In this document: positions 50,816 through 60,286 of the stretch, piece after piece
Layout: the number at the start of each line of letters is the position of its first letter
How positions within the stretch are numbered: position 1 is the first letter of the stretch
Assembly (NCBI GenBank): GCA_958295495.1
Contig: OY282352.1
Location: forward strand, 4,094,548-4,158,547
Source of the DNA: an uncultured Latescibacterota bacterium
GTDB taxonomy: Bacteria > Latescibacterota > UBA2968 > UBA8231
Length of the DNA: 64,000 bases
Reading direction: 5' to 3'
Made by a program: the position numbers and the translations under genes
Notes under the pieces: model-generated
The model's input: only the letters and a program-made list of their open reading frames with translations
What the model was told of the DNA's origin: nothing
Databases searched by the model: none

Positions 50816-51081
50816 TGGGGTAGCTCCTCTTGGCGGATGATAGATGTGGGATTGTTAGACGCGAGCGGCGGGGTTGTGGATATTTGCTCAAAGCCTTTAA
50901 GCGCATGGCTTAAGTACGCGACCCTTACTTTGAGTACGCATTTTCGGATGTTTTCGATGCGTCCGGGCGGGCGTCCCGCTTCGACGAGGGCAAGATGCCC
51001 TCGATACTTGGAAGGCGAGTGGCGCGTAGTAAGGCTATAATATATGAATATCCTTCCACTCCACCGACCTTTCAATAAGCC

Positions 51082-52170
51082 ATGCAAACGGACTTTAATC
51101 AAACGCGGCTGATGCGTTTTTGCGGCTGGCTGGTTCACGCGCATCCGAACTTTTGGATTGACGTGGGCAAGCTGGAGACGCGGCTGCTCAAGGGGCGGCT
51201 GGCGGGCCGGGCCGTTGCAGCACCCATTTACATCGCGGGCTTGGCCCGCGCTGGCACGACCCTGCTGCTGAACATACTGGCGTCTCACCCGCGACTGACC
51301 TCGTTCAAATACTGCGATTACTACGGCGCGTTCACGCCGTTTGTTGCCGACCGCCTCTTCCGCGCCGCTGGATTGGGCGCGGCGCGCAAACAAGAGCGCG
51401 CCCATGCCGACGGCGTGCTGGTCAACGCATACAGCCCGGAGGCCATGGAAGAAATTCTGTGGATGCAGTTTTTCGATTACCTGCACGACCCGGCGGTCAA
51501 CAACGCGGTCGCACGGCAAACCAGCCACCCGGAGTTTGAGGCTTTTTACGCGGCGACCTTGACAAAGCTGCTGCTGTGCCGCGAGGCCGAGCGCATCGTC
51601 TGCAAAAACAACTACAATATCACGCGGATCGCGTATCTGGCCAAGCTGTACGAGGACGCGCGCTTTGTCATTGCGGTGCGCCATCCGGTCGCGCACATCG
51701 CGTCCATGGCGCGCCAGCACCAGCGCAACTTGGCCCATTTTTCATCCCCGGTTCACCGCCAGTACCTGCGCAACGCCGGCCACTTTGAGTTTGGCTGCGA
51801 GCGCATTCCCATCACCATCAGCGCGGAGAAGACCTATCACATCCAAACGCTGTGGGGCGAGGGGCGCGACGCCGAGGGGTGGGCTGAATACTGGAATGCG
51901 ATCTACGCTTGGACCTACGAGGAGGTGCTGGGGCACGACGTGCTTAGGACGCGCTGTTTGGTGGTGCCGTTTGAGCAGTTGTGTGCAGCAGCCGAGCAAA
52001 AAATTGCGGACATTCTGGCGTTTTGCAACTTAGACGCCGACGAGGCGTGGGTGCAGGGCTGGGCCGAGCAAGTTGCGTATCAGCCCCAATACGAAGCGGC
52101 ATTCAGCGCGGCCGAGCGCGACTCTATCATGCAGATATGCGGCGCGACAGTGAAGAATTATGGATTATAG
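51082..52170 (+). CDS. PAPS-dependent sulfotransferase family protein
   Basis: 362 residues. The 5'-phosphosulfate loop is IYIAGLARAGTTLLLN (residues ~50-65), the 3'-phosphate site is FVIAVRHPVAHIASMA, and the frame ends in a typical helical cap. With the ASST-like gene and the transferases nearby it suggests modification of a surface glycan or metabolite with sulfate. Signal peptide absent, so it acts in the cytoplasm. Confidence 0.88.
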   Translation: MQTDFNQTRLMRFCGWLVHAHPNFWIDVGKLETRLLKGRLAGRAVAAPIYIAGLARAGTTLLLNILASHPRLTSFKYCDYYGAFTPFVADRLFRAAGLGAARKQERAHADGVLVNAYSPEAMEEILWMQFFDYLHDPAVNNAVARQTSHPEFEAFYAATLTKLLLCREAERIVCKNNYNITRIAYLAKLYEDARFVIAVRHPVAHIASMARQHQRNLAHFSSPVHRQYLRNAGHFEFGCERIPITISAEKTYHIQTLWGEGRDAEGWAEYWNAIYAWTYEEVLGHDVLRTRCLVVPFEQLCAAAEQKIADILAFCNLDADEAWVQGWAEQVAYQPQYEAAFSAAERDSIMQICGATVKNYGL

Positions 52171-52213
52171 CTTCTTATATTGCAGTCGTCCCAAACCAAT
52201 ATGAGGTTATCTG

Positions 52214-53041
52214 ATGAATCAGCTTGAAAGCCGCCCACTGGACGGACAAATCGCCGTAGTCACGGGCGGTGCCCAAGGCCTAGGGCTGGGAATCACCCGG
52301 CAATTGGCCAGCGACGGGGCCAGCGTGGTCATTGCCGATCGGCAGGAGGACAAGGCGCGAGCGGAGGCCGCGCGGCTCCAAAGCGACGGCCTAACTGTGC
52401 GGGCCGCGGTGCTCGATATAACCGACAGCGCGGCGGTAACTTCCTTTTTTGCCGAGCTAGTCACCAAAGAGGAGCGGGTGGACATCCTAATCAACAACGC
52501 CGGCACTGGCCAGCAGGTGGCCCCGATAGTCGAGCTAGAGGATGCCGAATGGCACCGGGTGCTGGACGCGACCCTGACCGGGGCCTTTTATTGCTGCCGC
52601 GCCGCCGGACGCATCATGGAGGAACAGGAGGCCGGCTGCATCGTCAATATGTCCTCGATCAACGGCCAGAATCCGGCCGCCTTGGTGGCCGCGTACAATG
52701 TGGCCAAGGCCGGAATCATTAGCCTCACCCGGACTCTGGCACTGGAGTTGGCCGCGTACGGCGTGCGAGTCAACGCGGTGTGTCCGGGGCCGGTGTACAC
52801 GGAATTCAACCAGCGCAACATGGCCCAACGGCGCGTCACTTTGGGGCTGTCCGAAGAAGAAATGATCGAGCGCATTCGCACGGCCATTCCCTTGGGGCGC
52901 TGGGGCGAGCCAGAGGATATTGCCCAAGGCGTGGCCTTTTTGTGTAGCCCGGCCGCGTCTTGGATCACCGGCGAAGTGCTGCGGGTCAGCGGCGGCATGG
53001 AAGGCGTGTCGGCCACGCCGCCGAAAAGGCCGCGTCCGTAG
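52214..53041 (+). CDS. Short-chain dehydrogenase/reductase
   Basis: 275 residues. Cofactor loop VVTGGAQGLGLGI, LINNAGTG, catalytic Ser in VNMSSINGQ and YNVAK (Y-x-x-x-K). ADRQEDK at the second strand suggests NAD rather than NADP. PGPVYTEFN and ITGEVLRVSGG end the fold. It probably oxidises a sugar or polyol; the adjacent gene is a GH20-like glycosidase. Confidence 0.94.
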   Translation: MNQLESRPLDGQIAVVTGGAQGLGLGITRQLASDGASVVIADRQEDKARAEAARLQSDGLTVRAAVLDITDSAAVTSFFAELVTKEERVDILINNAGTGQQVAPIVELEDAEWHRVLDATLTGAFYCCRAAGRIMEEQEAGCIVNMSSINGQNPAALVAAYNVAKAGIISLTRTLALELAAYGVRVNAVCPGPVYTEFNQRNMAQRRVTLGLSEEEMIERIRTAIPLGRWGEPEDIAQGVAFLCSPAASWITGEVLRVSGGMEGVSATPPKRPRP

Positions 53042-53143
53042 CGGAGTTCGCATGACCACAGCTAAGCCGCTGCAGTTAGGAGATAGATGTGAACATATTG
53101 ACAAAGGACGCAAGAGAGCGACTTTGGGAGGAGGTTTAATCCC

Positions 53144-55090
53144 ATGCCATTGTGGACGTCCTATCTGCTGCCCCTGCCCCACGAGATCCGCATTGATGAC
53201 AGTGTCCGCTGTCGGCCGGACCAAGTGGGGATTGCGCTGCGGCCCCAAGCTGGGCCAATCGAGCGTCAGGGTGCCGCCGAGTTGGAAGCACTGTTCGTTG
53301 AAAAGGGAAAAGCAAGGCCGGATGGTGGAGCCTTTACCATCGCTATTGGCGTGGCCCCGGCAAACAGCGCGGCCATTGAACGGCTGCAAGGCTTGAAGAA
53401 TAAGGCCCAAGCCTATCTCATTGAGCCACGGGGGCGAAACGGACTGACGCTGACAAGCTCAGACGAGCGCGGCGCGTACTACGCCTGCCAGACCCTGATC
53501 CAATTGCTCGAACCCGAAATGAGCCAAGAGCAGGTGCATATCCCCTTGGCCGCGGTGATCGATTGGCCCGATATGGACGAGCGGGGCTTGTGGAATTTTC
53601 CCGAGCCTGCAACTTGGATCCCGTGGCTGGCCACGATCAAATTGAACTACGGCAAAATGGCCTCGACGCAATTGCACCCCATTGAACGCGGTCGGCGCAA
53701 CCGGGCCACCATTGACCGCGCACAGTTGGAAGCGGCGCGGCGGCGGGCTTTCAATTATCTGCCCTATATCCTGCACCTCAACTTCCTGCACGACTGCGGC
53801 CTTTTCAGGGCCTATCCCGAACTAGCCGGCAAGGGAGACGGGGCTTTGACCGGGCGCTATTTCGCCCACAAGGCAGGCAACCAGCACCGGGTCCCCTGCG
53901 CCTCGCAGCCGCTACTGGTGCGAATTCTACGAGAGTGGATGGAGGATATCGCCGGGGCGGGAGCCGGGGAAATAAGCTGCTGGTTGAGCGAACGGCCGGG
54001 GCAGTGCGGCTGTCTTGAATGCACTGCGGTGGGGCAGTTCGTGCTGGAGGCGCGGGCTTTTGCCGCGGCCTATCGGCAGGCCCAAAAGCGCTATCCCAAT
54101 TTGCAAATTCGCATCTTTTTATCGACCACCACCACCGTGCGCAACTATCGGGTGCTGGACGAGTTGCCCTCAGAGGTGAAAATTGAGCGGGCCTGCGCCA
54201 CCGAGTTGGAGAGGGTGCTGCACCGACCGCGCGATTTAATGGCCAATCCTCTGCTGGACCACTATGCGGCCGAGGGGCGTTGGGTCGCCAGTTACGATGT
54301 GCCCATTGCGGCCAACGGCCGGGTGGATACGCCCGAGTTCAAGCTGCCGCAGCGCTCGGCCCACCGCGTGCGGGACTACATCGGCCAACTGGTGCGGCGG
54401 GGCTATAGCGGGGCTTATGGCATGATGGCTTGGGGCGGTCCAGAGCGCCAGATTTGCAGCTTCAATATCCACGCCTTAGCCGAGTGGGCTTGGAATGCGC
54501 AAGGCCGCGACGAGGCGGAATTCGCCTTGGCTTGGGCCCGGCGGGAAGGCTATGCCCATCCACAGGCCGTGGCCGAGTGGGCCGTCTTGATGGGGCCGGT
54601 GGAATTCGACGTGTACGATTCCGATTTCCCAATATGCTATTCTTGGGGCAAGGCCGCAGACATGGTGCGGCAGCGACAGCGGCCCTATTTGGGCGAGGGG
54701 ATGTTCCGCTATTATCTCACGGCCGCGGACTTCGACGCCAAGACGGCGGTCTGCGACCGAGCCTTGGAAATTGTCCAAGACCTTGGGGAAGCGGAGCTGG
54801 CCCACGAAACGCGGGTGGTGCAATCCTATGTGGAATTGGCGCGCGGCGTCTATTGGGTAGCCGAACAGGTGGCCACCCTCGACTTAGCGGACGTGGAAAA
54901 CCAAGCGCTGGTGCGCGGCAGTCTAGATCAGTTGCAAAAGGCAGGGCAGGACAATGTCCAAGCCATTCGGGATTGGCGCGCTGGCTTGGGCGGCGAGTCG
55001 TGGCACTACCGGGTACACGATGCTATAAAAAGCACGGAGGCGACCGTAGCAGAGATCGTCCAATGCGTTGCCGACCGCTACTTGTACTGA
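53144..55090 (+). CDS. GH20-like beta-N-acetylhexosaminidase family protein
   Basis: 648 residues without a signal peptide. The N-terminal GH20b-like domain spans about 150 residues (NGLTLTSSDERGAYYACQTLIQLL), followed by a TIM barrel beginning AVIDWPDMDERGLWNF. The Asp-Glu pair typical of GH20 is not clear (HLNFLHDCGLFRAYPE stands near the expected site), so it may be an atypical or lectin-like member. The C-terminal 130 residues are helical. Paired with the preceding SDR. Confidence 0.78.
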   Translation: MPLWTSYLLPLPHEIRIDDSVRCRPDQVGIALRPQAGPIERQGAAELEALFVEKGKARPDGGAFTIAIGVAPANSAAIERLQGLKNKAQAYLIEPRGRNGLTLTSSDERGAYYACQTLIQLLEPEMSQEQVHIPLAAVIDWPDMDERGLWNFPEPATWIPWLATIKLNYGKMASTQLHPIERGRRNRATIDRAQLEAARRRAFNYLPYILHLNFLHDCGLFRAYPELAGKGDGALTGRYFAHKAGNQHRVPCASQPLLVRILREWMEDIAGAGAGEISCWLSERPGQCGCLECTAVGQFVLEARAFAAAYRQAQKRYPNLQIRIFLSTTTTVRNYRVLDELPSEVKIERACATELERVLHRPRDLMANPLLDHYAAEGRWVASYDVPIAANGRVDTPEFKLPQRSAHRVRDYIGQLVRRGYSGAYGMMAWGGPERQICSFNIHALAEWAWNAQGRDEAEFALAWARREGYAHPQAVAEWAVLMGPVEFDVYDSDFPICYSWGKAADMVRQRQRPYLGEGMFRYYLTAADFDAKTAVCDRALEIVQDLGEAELAHETRVVQSYVELARGVYWVAEQVATLDLADVENQALVRGSLDQLQKAGQDNVQAIRDWRAGLGGESWHYRVHDAIKSTEATVAEIVQCVADRYLY

Positions 55091-55103
55091 GGAGGCATTA
55101 GGT

Positions 55104-55259
55104 GTGCGTGAGCGGATAAGTCTCCTACCGCGGTTGCTGGCGTTTATTGGGCGAACCAGTCCGTTCCTCACCTCTGTTGCCGTGCTGCTGGTGCTCGGCC
55201 TCCTCCCTTCGTGGGCGTCGGCCAATCCGGCCGCCGCGAGGACGACCCCCAATGCGTGA
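55104..55259 (+). CDS. Possible 51-residue peptide with signal-like sequence
   Basis: GTG 55104 after GAGGAGGCATTAG. It reads VRERISLLPRLLAFI and later SVAVLLVLGLLPSWASA, an export signal with A-x-A, then only NPAAARTTPNA. Its stop overlaps the ATG of the glycosyltransferase (55252), so it could be a leader peptide coupling translation or a remnant. Weak case. Confidence 0.3.
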   Translation: MRERISLLPRLLAFIGRTSPFLTSVAVLLVLGLLPSWASANPAAARTTPNA

Positions 55260-57256
55260 GTTGAAGCGACCGGCGAGCGAGCGCGGAGCCCGAAGCCGGG
55301 GGGCGCAAGGGGAAACCGCTCGCAAGATAAAAGTCTGGTTCCCTGCTTGGGCGGCAGCCAAGCGACCCGACCGCTTCACTCTGCTCCTCGCCGCGCTTGC
55401 AGTGCTGGGTGCCGTACTCATTCTGGCGCGACAGGTCACCTACGGAGTGGGCCTATCCGCGGATTTCGTCGCGTACCTGTCCACGGCTCGGAGTCTGTTG
55501 GCGGGAGAGGGCTTCATTCAAATTCACGGTTGGCCCTATTTGCACTGGCCGCCGCTGTATCCGATGCTGCTCGCCGCGGCCAGCCTCTTTGCGTTCGACC
55601 CTTACGACGTCGCCGGGCCGTTGAATGCCGCCGTCTTCGGCCTAACTCTATTCGTCGCCGGTCAATACTTGCGGCGGCATGTCCAACACCCTTTGCTGGT
55701 CCTTTGGGCTTGTCTCGCCATCATGCTGGCAATCCCCTTGACCCGGGTGGCCTCTCACGCAATTTCCGAGGCTCCTTTTATCCTGTTTGCGACGCTTTCT
55801 CTGGTCCGGACGTCCACATTTCTGGATACCGGCAAGCGCTCGGACCTGATTTGGGCCCCGGCGTTCGCTTCCCTGGCCTTTCTGACCCGCTATATCGGCG
55901 TCACCTTGATCATCACCGCGTTACCCCTGCTGATTTTCCAGCGCGGCGTCGTGCCATTGGAGAAAGCGAAGCGCATTGGCTTGTACCTGTTGATTGCCGC
56001 GCTGCCGGTGGCGTTGTGGCTGTTGCGGAACGTCCTCGTCCACGGAAGCTACGAGGGCCCCAGAAACCCGTCGCCATATACGTTGCTGGAGGTTCTGGAC
56101 AAGTTCCTGAGCGACCTCGGTGGGTGGGTATTCCTCTACTTGCCATCCGGGAATGTCAGGGTGGCCGCCGCGGCACTGGTCGGAGTAGCCCTGTTGGTGC
56201 TGGCAGTGTCCGTCGGCCATGCGTTTATCCGTTCGTGCCGGAAGGCGGGGAACGGCGCCGGATGGAGCCCTTTCTACTTGTTCGGCGGCTTTGCCTTGGT
56301 GTACCTCGTCTTTCTCGCCGCCGTACAAGCGCGCATCGAACTCCAGCCCCTCGGCGATCGCTATCTGTCTCCCGTGTATATCCCGCTCCTATTTGCGGCA
56401 GTGTTTGCGCTGGACAAGCTCCTTGGGCTCGAGACGGGCAGAAAGGCCCTGAGAACCTTCCGGCGGGCTGCCGGTGATTCAGAACATAAAGCGGACGGGA
56501 GCAGAACGGCGAGCCTGCTGGTAGTTACTCTGGTGACAACCCTTTCCCTTTGGCTGGCTGGACAGGTGGCGCTGAACGCGTACGAAATCAGACGGAACAA
56601 TGAGGGCCGAGGCATGGGAATGGCCGCGAGGTGGGTCAATTCGGAAACCTTGCGGTACGTCGAGGAGCATCTAATGGCGGAGCGGATATTCAGCAATGCG
56701 ACATCCGCCATATACCTCCGCACGGATCATGCCGATTATCACTATCTCCCCCCCCGAGCCTACGATGAGAAGGATGAGAGGGGATATAGAAAATGCTGTA
56801 CCCGGCGATTATGTCGCTTGGATGGATCCGAAGAAGCACCCCCGACATATCGCCGTATTGAGAAAATTGCTGGGACTGGAGCCGGTGGCCGAGCTGTCCG
56901 ACGGTTCAATCTATCGCGTAACCCGCAGCGGCACCGATCCCGCTCCGGCCTATTTCATCAGCGCTGTCGCTCCGATGGCGGGCGAGCCGTTCGTCGTCAA
57001 ATTGTCCGCTTGGCTTGAATGCCGGCGTTCCAGATACCAACCATGGCAATGGGAACGGGGCAGCGATGCGACTGGCTGGACCAAAGTCACGCCCCGCTGG
57101 GCGACCTACCGATACACCCCCATCACCGCGGACGTTGGCCATCGCCTGCGGGCCTCTCTGGACTGTACAGACACAGACGGTAAGACAATCAGAGCGATGA
57201 CCGCGCCGTCCGCACCCGTGCTGCAGGCTGCTGACCGCGCCGACGCACTGCGGTAG
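55252..57256 (+). pseudogene. GT39/ArnT-like membrane glycosyltransferase with a frameshift
   Basis: ATG 55252 begins MRELKRPASE. Membrane spans fill residues ~40-470; GLSADFVAYLSTARSLLAGEG has the catalytic Asp and GWPYLHWPPLYPMLLAAA the following loop of polyprenyl-phosphate-sugar transferases. Near 56780 a run of four G shifts the frame: one frame ends in YRKCCTRRL, the other goes on as VPGDYVAWMDPKKHPRH to 57256. The tail has an Ig-like module (WTKVTPRWATYRYTPITADVG). A one-base loss in the G run explains both; it may be a sequencing error. Confidence 0.75.
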
Positions 57257-57623
57257 CCGATTAGTCAAGCTCACGCATCGGGCATTTCTGCTCTTGGGTG
57301 TGGCCGTCGGGGTCTTGGTCAACCGTCGCATTATGCCGGTCTATTCCCATGTCATCTACCTGCGGCCGGATGTCGGACGCCACGACCGCGGCGAGTACGT
57401 GCAAGACGGAGGCCATCATGTACGAATCGTCGGTTATTCAGCACTTTGCCGAGCAGGGCCTTGAGCAGGGACGCGAGCGAATGCTGCGAGAAGACGTCCG
57501 AACGGTGCGTAACGTCAGTAATTAAGCTATTGGTTCGGCTATATGATCCAACCGAGGGGGCGATTCTGGTGGATGGAATAGACCTTCTTATAGTCGAATT
57601 GACGTCATGCGCTAGCGGTAGTT
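57257..57623 (+). other. Gene debris: Rpn-like and ABC-ATPase fragments
   Basis: No intact gene. Fragment 1 (57418-57525) reads MYESSVIQHFAEQGLEQGRE, like the C-terminal tail of Rpn/DUF4351 proteins. Fragment 2 (about 57520-57600) reads KLLVRLYDPTEGAILVDGID, the segment after Walker A in ABC exporter ATPases, with no P-loop. The joints between fragments are abrupt, as if small pieces were deposited by deletion or recombination. Confidence 0.6.
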
Positions 57624-59921
57624 TCAGTGCTGCCAATAATAAGACAATTTGAGCTGCAGCGAGCGGCTGGCCTGTTGCAGCCCTCCTGCGGTATCCCAGA
57701 CCTGATTGTACACGAGGAACAGATCGCTGCCGGGCAGGTAGCGGTAGTTGAACAGGAAATTGCCGCCCACCAGCTCTTGGGCGCTGTTCCACTGCAAGAA
57801 GCCGCGCACGAACAGGTCGGGCGAGGAGGAATAGAGGAAGCGGTGCCCGAACAGGTGGGTGTTGAAGGTGCCGTCGGGCAGGCTGATGCGGTTGAATTCG
57901 CCTTGGCCTTTGACCCCCAGGCGGGCGTTGAGCCGCCAGACGGCCTCGGTGAAAACGCGGTGGCGGATGCCATTGAAGAAGTCGCCGTATTCGTACGAAG
58001 CGCGGCCCGAGAGGCGGCGGCTCGAATTGGCGAAAAAATTGAACTGATAGCTGCCAAATTCGTACGCGCCCGGGGGAATTTCCCGGTTGTCGCGTATTGC
58101 AAACGCCTCGTCCAAAAGCTCGTAGCGCTGGCGGTAGCGCCCCCCGAACCAGTCGCCTACTTCCAAATTGACAAAGGCGGAGAATTCAAAATCGCGGCTC
58201 TGCAAGGTGTTGTCCCGGTCCGTCAGGTAGGTAAAGCGCGGCCCAAGCGAAAACATGCGGATCCAGTCGATGGCCGGTCGGGGCCGGTAGCGGCCGCTGC
58301 CTTTGAAGCGGCGGATGTCGGTGCGCGGCACAAAGCCCACTTCGGGCGCAAAGTCCTCCTCCACGTCCAGATAGCTCAGGCGGGTCTCAAAGCGGCTTTG
58401 GCGATAGTCCAACTCCAGCAGGCCGGCCCGGTCGCGGTCCTCCACCGAGGGGGTCCAAGTCTTGGCGGCAAAGCCGCGCAGGTTGAGGGCGGCCTGCAAC
58501 AGCGACAGGGTGAAGTCGAAGCCGGCAGTGCGGTTGTAGGAAGCTGCAGAGCTGGGTTGCTTGTCGATGGCAATAAAGCCGAGGTTGGAGCGGCCCAGCA
58601 GGTCGCGCTTGAGGCGCAGGACCGCGAAGTCGGTCTGAGCCACGCACAGGGTGTCGGGGACGGTTAGCTGTAGGGTATCGACGATGGCGTCCGCACGCAG
58701 CTCGACTTGGTCCTCGTCGAGTAAGGCGCCGTCTGCGGTGAGAAAGCGGTCCTGCTCCTCTTCGCCGATAAAGGTTCCGGCCTCGGTGGTCATGCGTAGG
58801 GCACCAATTTGATAGGGGCCGGCCCGCCCGGTGAGTTTGCCTCCGGCCCATACGGGCAGGTTGTGGCCCTCTGCAATGCCAATGCGACGGCTGTAGAACA
58901 GCAAGGTGGGCGGCCGGCCGCCGAGGCCCTGCCTTGCGACGCGTTCGCCAAATTCAAAAATCCCGGCCCCTTCGAGGAAGAAGTCGCGCTTTTCCGGGAA
59001 GAACAGGCTGAAGCGGGTGAGGTTGATCTGCTGTTGGTCGGCTTCCACTTGGGCGAAGTCGGTTTTGTAGGACAGGTCCAGAGTCAGCGAGGGCGTGAGG
59101 CCGTATTTGAAATCTAGGCCCGGGGCTAGGTCGTATTCGGTGGGGTCGGCGGCGGTGAAATCGCGCCGGGTGCCGCTCAAAAAAAAGGGGACGACCGCGA
59201 GGGGCGGGCGGCTCTGAAGCTGGCCCAAACCCGTCAGGACCGCGAGGCGCGAGGTGCGGTAGCGGCCCCTAAAACCATAGGACTGGGGCGGGGGGACGAG
59301 GAAAACTTCCTCGTTTTTGCGGCGAATGGCGCGGCCGATGTTGATGCCCCACACGGCTTGGTCGCTGTCGGGGTAGCGCACCTGATCGAATGGAATGGCC
59401 ACTTCGGCACTCCAGCCCAAGCTGTCGATAGTGGTGCGACTCTGCCAGACGCTGTCCCAGGCTTGGTTGCGGGTGCGGCCCTCGTCGGTGAGCAACAAGT
59501 CTTGGCGCGCGCCCAAGGGATTGGTGCTGAAGTAAAAGCCGCCGCGGCGGTCGTTATAGGGATCGAGGATAATCTGGATATTGTCGTTTTCGTCCAAGTC
59601 GGCATCGCGCCGCATCTGGTTGGCCACTAGGCGATTGACTTGGCTGTCGAAACAGCGCAGGGCAAAGTACAGATGGTCGTCGTCAAAGAGAATGCGGACT
59701 TGGGTCTGCTCGGTGGGCGGGGCACCTTCGACAGGCTCGCGCTGGAAAAAGTCGGCCACGGTCGGGGCTTGGTGCCAGACGGACTCGTCGAGGCGACCGT
59801 CGATGCTGGGGGGCGTGGGGGTGCGGGTGGCTTGGACGACCGGGGTTTCCCCAGCTTGGCTTGGTGCGGCGAGGACCGCTAGGACGACGGCGCTTTTGGC
59901 AATGGACGATAGAGGGTTCAA
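57624..59921 (-). CDS. DUF5916 outer-membrane beta-barrel protein with CBM9-like domain
   Basis: 765 residues with a signal peptide ending APSQA. The first ~200 residues are CBM9-like (SIDGRLDESVWHQAPTVADF, DDDHLYFALRCFD, GFYFSTNPLGARQD). The rest is a barrel made of alternating strands with FSLFFPEKRDFFLEGAGIFEF and ending in SLQLKLSYYWQH (aromatic-terminal as in outer-membrane proteins). Known DUF5916 proteins are thought to be surface carbohydrate-handling proteins; function unproven. Confidence 0.88.
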   Translation of the reverse strand: MNPLSSIAKSAVVLAVLAAPSQAGETPVVQATRTPTPPSIDGRLDESVWHQAPTVADFFQREPVEGAPPTEQTQVRILFDDDHLYFALRCFDSQVNRLVANQMRRDADLDENDNIQIILDPYNDRRGGFYFSTNPLGARQDLLLTDEGRTRNQAWDSVWQSRTTIDSLGWSAEVAIPFDQVRYPDSDQAVWGINIGRAIRRKNEEVFLVPPPQSYGFRGRYRTSRLAVLTGLGQLQSRPPLAVVPFFLSGTRRDFTAADPTEYDLAPGLDFKYGLTPSLTLDLSYKTDFAQVEADQQQINLTRFSLFFPEKRDFFLEGAGIFEFGERVARQGLGGRPPTLLFYSRRIGIAEGHNLPVWAGGKLTGRAGPYQIGALRMTTEAGTFIGEEEQDRFLTADGALLDEDQVELRADAIVDTLQLTVPDTLCVAQTDFAVLRLKRDLLGRSNLGFIAIDKQPSSAASYNRTAGFDFTLSLLQAALNLRGFAAKTWTPSVEDRDRAGLLELDYRQSRFETRLSYLDVEEDFAPEVGFVPRTDIRRFKGSGRYRPRPAIDWIRMFSLGPRFTYLTDRDNTLQSRDFEFSAFVNLEVGDWFGGRYRQRYELLDEAFAIRDNREIPPGAYEFGSYQFNFFANSSRRLSGRASYEYGDFFNGIRHRVFTEAVWRLNARLGVKGQGEFNRISLPDGTFNTHLFGHRFLYSSSPDLFVRGFLQWNSAQELVGGNFLFNYRYLPGSDLFLVYNQVWDTAGGLQQASRSLQLKLSYYWQH

Positions 59922-59940
59922 GGTACAGGCTCAGGGCTTT

Positions 59941-60162
59941 TCACTTGAGCGAGTCAAGCACTGTTGCCCGTACAGATTCCGCAAGCGAATCCCGGATAAA
60001 GTCACTGGCCCTGAGAATTTCAATGCCAATGAGTTCACCCTTGTCGTTGTATTCTGCTGTGATATTGGGACTCAGTTCAATGCTGCCGCTTTCTGGATCG
60101 TCAGAAATCACCAAGTGTAGGATGGCTTCTCGCTCAAAGTATCTCATCCTCGCCTTATTCAT
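59941..60162 (-). CDS. DUF2283 family protein
   Basis: 73 residues from ATG 60162; the frame runs on to 60222 without family support. ISDDPESGSIELSPNITAEYND and GELIGIEILRASDFI match DUF2283. The role of this small family is unknown; members often come from toxin-antitoxin-like or mobile contexts. No partner is visible here. Confidence 0.75.
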   Translation of the reverse strand: MNKARMRYFEREAILHLVISDDPESGSIELSPNITAEYNDKGELIGIEILRASDFIRDSLAESVRATVLDSLK

Positions 60163-60286
60163 GGATGAGTCTCCCCGTTTTAATCCGAACATTGATTTGC
60201 TGCCGCGTCGTAATATGGACACTATATTCCGGGCAAGCTACCTTCCCTCGCCCCTTCGGACGCAACATTTTACACCGGAGACCGCG

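Noticed and set aside
57627..58667. 346-residue plus-strand frame
   Set aside because: Antisense to the DUF5916 gene and shows no recognisable domain.
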